Below, piece by piece: positions 1 through 4,408 of a DNA stretch of 6,775 nucleotides. The position numbers and the translations under genes are program-made. Each line of letters starts with the position of its first letter. The first letter of the stretch is position 1. Source of the DNA: Candidatus Bathyarchaeota archaeon (GTDB lineage Archaea; Thermoproteota; Bathyarchaeia; Bathyarchaeales; Bathycorpusculaceae). A model generated the notes under the pieces. It made no database searches. It saw only the letters and a program-made list of their open reading frames with translations, and was not told the origin of the DNA. The stretch lies in the NCBI GenBank assembly GCA_030589055.1, contig JAUUWK010000059.1, positions 1 through 6,775 of the forward strand, in the 5' to 3' direction.

Positions 1-402
1 AAGAAGAAGCATGCTTTCTGTGTTTATGATGGGAAGAAGGCTTATGGTTTGCTGTTAGAAGATGAAAGACCTGTTTCTCAGTTCATGGATATCGTTTGGT
101 CAGATGAGTATCAGTCTCTTGACGTGACTATATTGAGGGATATTATCTTCAAAGCCATCATGAAAACTGGTGAACTAGAAATCGATGAGGACATACTCTA
201 CGTAAGATGGATAAATAACGCCATGGAAAAAGTGGATAATGGAGAAGCCAAGCTGGCATTCTTAGTTAATCCAACAACTCCGGAAATAGTTTTGAAAATA
301 GCGCAAAAACATGAAAGGATGCCTGAGAAATCCACGGATTTCTATCCGAAAATGGTTTCCGGTTTCACGATGATGGATCTTTCACTTGGAGAAAAGCTTT
401 AA
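1..402 (+). CDS. DUF1015 family protein, C-terminal part (5' end outside window)
   Basis: The reading frame is open from the first base, so the gene starts upstream; 133 residues and a TAA stop are visible. The fragment opens with the strand-like stretch HAFCVYDGKKAYGLLL, followed by a region matching the family's 'LDVTILRDIIFKAI' helix (window residues about 40-53), then 'AFLVNPTTPEIVLKIA' and finally the most diagnostic block, MPEKSTDFYPKMVSG, near the C-terminus. That last block (MPxKSTxFYPKxxSG) is the signature I associate with DUF1015, whose members are usually about 400 residues and end shortly after it, so the C-terminus looks complete. The family has no firmly established biochemical role that I know of; in bacteria it is often found beside serine biosynthesis genes. 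An internal TTG at 49 is not a credible start because family-like sequence continues upstream of it. Confidence 0.85.
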   Translation, partial: KKKHAFCVYDGKKAYGLLLEDERPVSQFMDIVWSDEYQSLDVTILRDIIFKAIMKTGELEIDEDILYVRWINNAMEKVDNGEAKLAFLVNPTTPEIVLKIAQKHERMPEKSTDFYPKMVSGFTMMDLSLGEKL

Positions 403-690
403 ACATTATCCATTTTTGCTGTACCGCATGAAAAAGGAAAAATTGAATGTATTAACTTCTGGGAGCCCGTCGAACTTTCTACCTTTTTCGAAAGCTAAAC
501 AAAACAGAAATGAACTTTCGTGAGGTCCCGGAAAATCTGGTGGAGGGTTACCTTCACTTGTCCTTTGCTAAATCCGTTGAAAATATAAAGGCTTTGGAAA
601 CCCCTTTAGGAGGAACATTCTTGGCAAGGTCACACATTTAAAGACAACGCATATGATATGGTTTGCGTACCCAGAAAATTTGAAGACTAA
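403..690 (+). pseudogene. Frameshifted remnant of a small protein of unknown family
   Basis: No intact gene lies between the DUF1015 stop and the next gene, but the plus strand holds three protein-like stretches that join end to end if the frame is changed twice. Frame 1 gives KIECINFWEPVELSTFF (about 436-488), frame 3 gives NFREVPENLVEGYLHLSF and continues through AKSVENIKALETPLGGTFLA to a stop at 639-641, and frame 1 resumes with KDNAYDMVCVPRKFED and TAA at 688-690. The breaks fall at a T5 run (484-488) and at TTTAAA (637-642). Joined, they give a product of roughly 80-85 residues with ordinary protein composition. An ATG at 428 would supply a start only with a third shift. I do not recognise the family. 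The alternative is chance open frames in AT-rich intergenic DNA, or base-calling errors at runs in an intact gene. Confidence 0.42.
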
Positions 691-1061
691 TCCTTTACTT
701 TCTCTCCGGTTAAGGTTTCAACGATGTCTGAGGCTAATTGTATTAGGTTGTCTGTTTGTTTCATGGCTGTTTCTCCGTCTGTCTGTCTCAGCTGCGTTAG
801 TTGCTGTACTGTTTCTTCGATTCCTACGAGACATCTTAAAACTGGGTCACTGATTGTTTGTTTTTTTTCTGTTGCGTCTTTGATGATGTTTCCTATGAAG
901 GCTGGTTCTCCTAGGCTGTAGTGAATGGCGTTTCGGGCTTTTCTTATAGCTTCTAAGAGCAGGCTTGGCGCTATGTAAGGCATTTTTCTGGCGGCTTCAA
1001 GTTCTGCTTTAGCTTCGCGTAAATATCGTAATGCCCAGTCTCTCCTATAATCATCCATCAT
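687..1061 (-). CDS. Small alpha-helical protein, possibly HEPN-like
   Basis: A 124-residue protein, charged and predicted almost wholly helical, with no signal peptide or membrane segment. The N-terminal half (DWALRYLREAKAELEAARK, then LLLEAIRKARNAIHYSLGEP at about 34-53) resembles the long helices and Arg/His-containing segment of HEPN-type domains, with R40, R43, N44 and H47 in the region where HEPN proteins carry their R-N-x-H motif; the match is loose, so this is a fold suggestion only. The C-terminal half (about 76-118) reads as further amphipathic helices. I place the start at the ATG at 1061 rather than the in-frame TTG at 1118 or ATG at 1082, because a strong AAGGTGA Shine-Dalgarno (1069-1075) sits 7 nt before it and a TATA-like box (1101-1110) is correctly placed for a short leader. 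No toxin or antitoxin partner is visible beside it. The gene is convergent with the remnant at 403-690, and their stop codons overlap. Confidence 0.72.
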   Translation of the reverse strand: MMDDYRRDWALRYLREAKAELEAARKMPYIAPSLLLEAIRKARNAIHYSLGEPAFIGNIIKDATEKKQTISDPVLRCLVGIEETVQQLTQLRQTDGETAMKQTDNLIQLASDIVETLTGEKVKD

Positions 1062-1068
1062 CAGGTCT

Positions 1069-1075
1069 TCACCTT
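1069..1075 (-). promoter_or_regulatory. Shine-Dalgarno deciding the start of the 687-1061 gene
   Basis: The minus strand reads AAGGTGA, complementary to the archaeal 16S rRNA 3' tail, 7 nt before the ATG at 1061 and 10 nt before a second ATG at 1058. No such signal precedes the longer TTG start at 1118. Confidence 0.7.
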
Positions 1076-1100
1076 TCAGCATTGTTAGAAATTGAACTTG

Positions 1101-1110
1101 TTTTAAAAGG
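1101..1110 (-). promoter_or_regulatory. Probable TATA box for the 687-1061 gene
   Basis: CCTTTTAAAA on the minus strand lies about 40-50 nt before the ATG at 1061. A start of transcription about 26 nt downstream (near 1079) would leave a leader of about 18 nt containing the Shine-Dalgarno. It sits immediately after the stop codon of the eS17 remnant, so the gene need not depend on eS17 transcription. Confidence 0.45.
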
Positions 1111-1337
1111 TTACTCAATTTCTTCCGTGCTTTCGTTTGAAGGCGATGTTTGAATTCCGACGGAAACGCGTGCTATGTATCCTGCAACTCTGTTTCTCAC
1201 TTTCTGCATGGCTCCTTGCAAAAGCATATTAACTGCTTGTTTGTTGCTTTTAAAGTCGTTAGAAAATTGTTAGGGAAACGCCTGATAAGCTCCTTAGCTA
1301 ATCGCTTAAGCGCGCGCTTTTATCTGAATACTTCCAA
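1111..1337 (-). pseudogene. rps17e: Ribosomal protein eS17 (S17e), disrupted by frameshifts
   Basis: On the minus strand one frame reads LKRLAKELIRRFPNNF (about 1311-1264) and a second frame takes over with NDFKSNKQAVN (1260-1228), continuing through MQKVRNRVAGYIARV to an acidic tail STEEIE and TAA at 1111-1113. Together these reproduce the archaeal eS17 pattern: KR-x-A-x-E-L, R-F/Y-P-x-x-F-x-x-D-F-x-x-N-K, then K-x-R-N-R-I/V-A-G-Y-I/L-T/A-R, with an acidic C-tail as in Sulfolobus eS17. Adding one T to the minus-strand TTTT run (plus 1263-1266) restores F-S-N-D-F with exactly the family spacing. Upstream, the frame meets a TAA; removing 4 nt from the GCGCGCGC run (1310-1317) would connect GSIQIK to ALKRLAKEL, again with normal spacing. 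No good start codon remains: TTG at 1337 would need one further base. eS17 is a 30S subunit protein expected in all archaea, so an intact copy should exist elsewhere unless these are sequencing errors. An ATG-initiated 38-residue ORF (1227-1111) covers only the C-terminal half. Confidence 0.8.
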
Positions 1338-1376
1338 GCCTTAATGACAGATTTTGGTAAATAGAGAACAATAAAC

Positions 1377-1395
1377 GTTAAATATTGCTTTAAAC
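1377..1395 (+). promoter_or_regulatory. AT-rich promoter region of the histone gene
   Basis: Two TATA-like stretches, TTAAATAT (1378-1385) and CTTTAAAC (1388-1395), lie 28-45 nt before the histone ATG at 1423. Either could direct a short leader carrying the GGAG Shine-Dalgarno at 1414-1417. I cannot tell from sequence which is used. The same AT-rich stretch faces the lost 5' end of eS17 on the other strand. Confidence 0.45.
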
Positions 1396-1422
1396 ACAAA
1401 AAGAAGCTACAGAGGAGTCTTT

Positions 1423-1644
1423 ATGACTGGTTTAGAATTAGCGGTTGCTCCAATGCACAGACTATGCAAAAAAGCTGGAGCTGAAAGAGTAAGCGAAGCA
1501 GCAGCAAAAGAACTAGCAAAAGAACTAGAGAAAGTGGGAATAAGAATAGCCAAAGAAGCCTTAGACTTCGCCATGCACGCTGGAAGAAAAACAATAAAAT
1601 CTGAAGACATAGAAATAGCCACCAGAAAAGTTATGGGCAAATAA
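1423..1644 (+). CDS. Archaeal histone (HMf family)
   Basis: A 73-residue single histone fold, close to the usual 65-70. It wraps DNA as dimers that stack into tetramers and longer hypernucleosome-like rods. After a 10-residue start (ending LAVAP) come alpha1 (about 11-18), loop 1 with GAERVS (19-24), the long alpha2 (25-53), loop 2 with GRKTIK (54-59) and alpha3 (60-70). Against HMfB the offset is +3, so DNA-contacting R19, K53 and T54 correspond to R22, K56 and T57; the R52-D59 salt bridge is R55-D62; and the dimer-dimer residues L46, H49 and D59 are F49, H52 and D62. G19 matches the glycine (HMfB G16) that permits close superhelical stacking. All these favour a multimerising, DNA-wrapping histone. 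The N-terminus is slightly longer than HMf and there is no C-terminal tail. GGAG at 1414-1417 sits 5 nt before the ATG. It appears to be monocistronic, with a T-run terminator before eS25. Confidence 0.96.
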   Translation: MTGLELAVAPMHRLCKKAGAERVSEAAAKELAKELEKVGIRIAKEALDFAMHAGRKTIKSEDIEIATRKVMGK

Positions 1645-1665
1645 CCTTATTTCCCTCACTCTCCC

Positions 1666-1671
1666 TTTTTT
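1666..1671 (+). terminator. T-run terminator after the histone gene
   Basis: CCCTTTTTTAA begins about 20 nt after the histone stop; six consecutive Ts without a hairpin are typical of archaeal intrinsic termination. The next gene, eS25, has its own TATA-like box downstream, consistent with separate transcripts. Confidence 0.5.
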
Positions 1672-1705
1672 AATACAAACCAAAAATACATCTTGTACAA
1701 GAAAA

Positions 1706-1715
1706 TCTATAAGTA
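1706..1715 (+). promoter_or_regulatory. TATA box for eS25
   Basis: TCTATAAGTA lies about 38-45 nt before the eS25 ATG at 1751. Transcription starting about 26 nt downstream would give a leader of about 15-20 nt, which would include or begin at the AAGGAG at 1733-1738. Confidence 0.5.
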
Positions 1716-1750
1716 GCGTTTCCTACTTTCACAAGGAGAGGAACGAGTCT

Positions 1751-2071
1751 ATGGGCGGGAAAAAGAAGCTCAGCTTAAAGCAGATTGAACGTATGCAAAA
1801 GAGGCAAGGAAAACAAGAGAAAAAGAAAAAGGACAAAACAGCAGGGTTCAGAGAAAAGAAACCAGTTGCAATAGTTCCGCCAGATCCAAGAAACGAAAAG
1901 ATATTAGGCGAACTGAAAAAAATGCGAGTTCTAACACCATATGCTGTGGCTACACGTTTCAACATACGAATAAGCACAGCGAAGGACTTCCTTGAACAAC
2001 TAGAAGAAAACGGCGTGGTTCAAATGGTCTCCGGAAACCACAGCCTAAAAATCTACAAGCCAATGGATTAA
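1751..2071 (+). CDS. rps25e: 30S ribosomal protein eS25 (S25e)
   Basis: A 106-residue basic protein of the eS25 family, a small-subunit protein of the head region shared by TACK/Asgard archaea and eukaryotes. It begins MGGKKKLSLKQ, the family's usual opening, followed by a Lys/Gln/Glu-rich extension (about 7-38) that in known ribosomes is flexible and contacts rRNA. Residues about 46-104 form the winged helix-turn-helix: helix EKILGELKK, then VLTPYAVATRFNIRIS (60-75) with the helix-turn-helix turn, helix TAKDFLEQLEENG (76-88), and the wing VVQMVSGNHSLKIYKP. Length and order of elements are normal. AAGGAG at 1733-1738 precedes the ATG by 12 nt, a little far but acceptable. The next gene starts 56 nt after the stop in the same direction and may be co-transcribed. 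Confidence 0.95.
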   Translation: MGGKKKLSLKQIERMQKRQGKQEKKKKDKTAGFREKKPVAIVPPDPRNEKILGELKKMRVLTPYAVATRFNIRISTAKDFLEQLEENGVVQMVSGNHSLKIYKPMD

Positions 2072-2127
2072 CTCACAATCTTGTTCGCCAAAACTTTCTT
2101 TTGCTGACTGTTAGGGGTCAAATTTAA

Positions 2128-2604
2128 ATGGAATTTCCTAAGAGAATCTACACAATCGAAGAACATAAAAAAGCTGGAGAACTCGTCAAGAAAGGCTACA
2201 AGCATCGTTTAAGGGTTAAGGGAAGCTCAACTTTCAAACAGAAAGTGAGACAAGCATTGAAACTCGTTAGAGCCGCTGGCTACTACAGTTTTTTAAGAAC
2301 ATACATCCGTAGCATAGTGGAAATTGACGGCTTGACTCAACTTCGCGAAGCGGATGCATCGATCTGGGCGAATAAATACGCTGTGCAAGACCCAGTGGAC
2401 GCTGCCAGTCTCTTCATTCAAAAAGCAAATCACATGAAAGAATATCTTGAAGGCATGCTTTACTTTGGTGGAGCAGCAGAAGCGCGTTCGGTTCGAAAAC
2501 GCATAGAATTCCTTAAAGTGTTGAAAAGGGAAAGTCGGAAAAAGGAAGTAAAAGAAGAATGTGACAGACTTTTAGAAAGCTGGAGAGAAAGCGTGTTCCT
2601 ATAG
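2128..2604 (+). CDS. Hypothetical basic helical protein downstream of eS25
   Basis: I do not recognise this 158-residue protein as a named family. It is basic and almost certainly all-helical and cytoplasmic, with no signal peptide, membrane span, cysteine pair or P-loop; its only cysteine is C145. Its first 60 residues contain a Lys/Arg-rich patch (KKGYKHRLRVKGSSTFKQKV, 21-40) followed by RQALKLVRAAGYYSFLRTYIR (41-61), which could bind RNA. The middle section, IVEIDGLTQLREADASIW (63-80), looks like a tightly folded, conserved core. The C-terminal third (about 118-152) is a highly charged helix, possibly coiled coil. The ATG at 2128 has AGGGGT 9-10 nt upstream. It follows eS25 by 56 nt with no obvious terminator between them, so a link to the ribosome or translation is a reasonable guess from context only. 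Codon usage and composition resemble its neighbours. Confidence 0.82.
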   Translation: MEFPKRIYTIEEHKKAGELVKKGYKHRLRVKGSSTFKQKVRQALKLVRAAGYYSFLRTYIRSIVEIDGLTQLREADASIWANKYAVQDPVDAASLFIQKANHMKEYLEGMLYFGGAAEARSVRKRIEFLKVLKRESRKKEVKEECDRLLESWRESVFL

Positions 2605-2610
2605 TTAGTT

Positions 2611-2997
2611 TTAACCGGATTTTTCCACCTTAATTTTAGTTCCACTTTTTACCTTGCTGAACATTTCAAGATTTTTTGTTATTGTGCCGAGGATGTTCAC
2701 GGGACTGTATGGTTGAGTCTCTCCATGGAATACACATATGGCACTTCCCATAGGCCAGAAGGCTATTGTTCCTTTCTCCACAGTACTTTTCGCTTTTTCC
2801 TCTCCCATTTTTACTGGTATTTCGAAGTAGACTTCCTCTTTCCACAAGGCTGCTCTGCCCTCTATCGGAAGCTTCCTGACAATCATATCTACAGTTCTTG
2901 GCGCCAAGTGGCGTACAAGCTCTCCTTCAGCTTCGCCTAGTCCATCAATTACGAATTTTATTCTCACTCGCGAGATTTCAGTTTCTTCTTCATTCAT
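2611..2997 (-). CDS. Cyclophilin-like-fold protein (PF04126-type)
   Basis: A 128-residue protein with alternating beta strands. The core, WKEEVYFEIPVKM (52-64), then VEKGTIAFWPMGSAICVFHG (73-92), then SPVNILGTITKNLEMF (98-113), matches the pattern of the small archaeal/bacterial cyclophilin-like proteins ('V-Y-F-x-I-P-V ... G-x-I-A-x-W-P-x-G-x-A-I-C-x-F-x-G-x-T ... P-V-N-x-x-G'). The fold resembles cyclophilin, but peptidyl-prolyl isomerase activity is not established for this group and I see no classical cyclophilin active-site set. The ATG overlaps the TGA of the upstream gene (ATGA, 4 nt) and has no clear Shine-Dalgarno of its own, so translation is probably coupled to the cDPG-synthetase-like gene. 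Its stop is only 6 nt from the stop of the convergent 2128-2604 gene. Function is unknown; the operon suggests a helper or regulator of its partner. Confidence 0.8.
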   Translation of the reverse strand: MNEEETEISRVRIKFVIDGLGEAEGELVRHLAPRTVDMIVRKLPIEGRAALWKEEVYFEIPVKMGEEKAKSTVEKGTIAFWPMGSAICVFHGETQPYSPVNILGTITKNLEMFSKVKSGTKIKVEKSG

Positions 2998-4325
2998 CTT
3001 TTTACACTTCTTTGAAGGAATTTCTCCAAAACCTCTTCTAAGGTTACTGGCCCCAATACTTTGAGCTCGTATTTCGCCCTAACAGTTGGCTTGTCAATAG
3101 TCATCACCCTTCTTAAATCAATGGGCGTTCCGACCACCACGGAGTCGCATGGTGTGCGATCGATGGTCTCTTTGAGTTCAGCTATCTGTTCTTCACTATA
3201 GCCGACCGCTGGAAGAATTGCTCCCAAATGCGAGTATTTCTCGTAAATCTCCTTTATGGAACCAACGGCATAGGGTCTCGGATCAACCATTTCCCTTGCT
3301 CCAAGCTTTTTGGCTATTACTGCTCCAGCGCCATAAGGCATGTTTCCATGGGTTAACGTTGGGCCGTCCTCAATGACTAAAACCCGGTTTCCCTTAATCA
3401 GTTCAGGTTTGTCAGCTGTTACAGGTGACGCTGCCTCTAACACTTTGGCTTTTGGATTAACCTTCTTGATGTTTTCCTTAACTGTTTCAACGTTTTTTGC
3501 ATCTGCTGTGTTAACCTTATTGATTATTATGACATCTGCCATTCTTAGGTTAGTCTCTCCAGGATAGTAAGTAAGTTCGTTTCCAGCCCTATGTGGATCA
3601 GCAACAACAATGTGCAAGTCAGGCTTGTAGAAAGGCAGATCGTTGTTGCCTCCATCCCAAACGATGATATCTGCTTCTTTTTCCGCTTCTCTCAGAATCT
3701 TCTCGTAGTCCACTCCTGCGTAGACGATTATGCCGTTGTCAATATGAGGCTCGTATTCTTCCCTCTCCTCAATTGTGCATTCATATTTGTCCAAGTCTTC
3801 ATAGGAAGCGAAACGTTGCCAAATCTGCTTCCTTAGATCTCCGTAGGGCATTGGATGTCGTATGGCAGCAACCCTTAACCCCTTGCTTTTCAAGATCTTT
3901 GCAACTTGTCGTGATGTTTGGCTCTTGCCTGAACCAGTTCTAACAGCGCACACTGAAACCAACGGAACCTTAGCTTTCAGCATCGTTGTTTTTGGACCCA
4001 TTAGACGGAAGTCCACACCATTCGCCAACACTATGGAAGCCTTATGCATGACATACTCGTGGGGAACGTCACTGTATGCAAATATAACTTGATCCACATC
4101 ATACTCTTTTATTAGCCTTGGCAGTTCTTCTTCTGGATAGATCGGTATGCCATTCGGATAGTTTGGACCTGCAAGCTCAGGTGGATAACTCCTTTCTCCT
4201 ATACCCGGAATCTGTGTAGCCGTGAAAGCTACGACTTCATAAGCATCGTTATTTCTGAAGTAGACGTTAAAGTTGTGGAAGTCTCTGCCAGCTGCGCCCA
4301 TTATGACAACTTTAATCTTTTGCAT
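2994..4325 (-). CDS. cpgS: Cyclic 2,3-diphosphoglycerate synthetase family GTPase/ATPase
   Basis: 443 residues, similar to the roughly 460 of the Methanothermus fervidus enzyme that makes cyclic 2,3-diphosphoglycerate (a thermoprotectant and phosphate store) from 2,3-diphosphoglycerate with ATP. The N-terminal part (1-115) is Rossmann-like, opening KVVIMGAAGRDFHNFNVYF (5-23). The central P-loop domain has a nucleotide-binding loop AVRTGSGKSQTSR (127-139, K134 and S135), an Asp on a strand in IIVWDGGNND (220-228, D224), and IIINKVNTAD (266-275), where a G-protein NKxD motif would fall but reads NKVN. Other marked blocks are IEDGPTLTHGNMPYGAGA (318-335) and VVGTPIDLRR (397-406). The family is wider than organisms known to accumulate cDPG, so substrate identity here is inferred from homology only. 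ATG at 4325 has GAGGGG (4334-4339) 8 nt upstream and a very good TATA box beyond it. It is followed by the cyclophilin-like gene with a 4-nt overlap. Confidence 0.88.
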   Translation of the reverse strand: MQKIKVVIMGAAGRDFHNFNVYFRNNDAYEVVAFTATQIPGIGERSYPPELAGPNYPNGIPIYPEEELPRLIKEYDVDQVIFAYSDVPHEYVMHKASIVLANGVDFRLMGPKTTMLKAKVPLVSVCAVRTGSGKSQTSRQVAKILKSKGLRVAAIRHPMPYGDLRKQIWQRFASYEDLDKYECTIEEREEYEPHIDNGIIVYAGVDYEKILREAEKEADIIVWDGGNNDLPFYKPDLHIVVADPHRAGNELTYYPGETNLRMADVIIINKVNTADAKNVETVKENIKKVNPKAKVLEAASPVTADKPELIKGNRVLVIEDGPTLTHGNMPYGAGAVIAKKLGAREMVDPRPYAVGSIKEIYEKYSHLGAILPAVGYSEEQIAELKETIDRTPCDSVVVGTPIDLRRVMTIDKPTVRAKYELKVLGPVTLEEVLEKFLQRSVKR

Positions 4326-4385
4326 ACATTATTCCCCTCTAAAACCTCAAATACGCGGCAGATTTCATACTTCTCTAATTTATCC

Positions 4386-4393
4386 CATATAAA
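4386..4393 (-). promoter_or_regulatory. TATA box of the cpgS/cyclophilin-like operon
   Basis: The minus strand reads TTTATATG within GGTTTATATGGG, close to the archaeal TATA consensus. Transcription starting about 26 nt downstream (near 4364) would give a leader of about 38 nt holding the GAGGGG Shine-Dalgarno. It lies between the aminotransferase stop (4409) and the cpgS start, so cpgS has its own promoter even though both genes point the same way. Confidence 0.7.
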
Positions 4394-4408
4394 CCTTAAG
4401 CGGGAAAC

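Noticed and set aside
403..690. Possible non-coding RNA in the gap after DUF1015
   Set aside because: No tRNA cloverleaf, C/D or H/ACA box pattern or strong hairpin was seen; the coding-like frames explain the region better.
653..921. Two overlapping plus-strand ORFs of about 65 residues
   Set aside because: They lie mainly opposite the 687-1061 minus-strand gene and are rich in Cys, Ser, Leu and Val, as expected for antisense reading of a helical charged protein.
1062..1118. N-terminal extension of the 687-1061 gene to the TTG at 1118
   Set aside because: No ribosome-binding signal precedes the TTG, and the extension covers the TATA box and Shine-Dalgarno that support the ATG at 1061.
1111..1227. 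Stand-alone 38-residue minus-strand gene
   Set aside because: The sequence matches only the C-terminal half of eS17, and the matching N-terminal half is directly upstream in another frame, so it is better called part of a broken gene.
1150..1344. 64-residue plus-strand ORF with ATG start
   Set aside because: It is the antisense of the disrupted eS17 locus; its translation has no recognisable pattern, while the opposite strand shows a clear family match.
1729..1977. 82-residue minus-strand ORF rich in Phe and Ser, resembling membrane segments
   Set aside because: The Phe runs are the complement of the Lys codons in the eS25 N-terminal extension.
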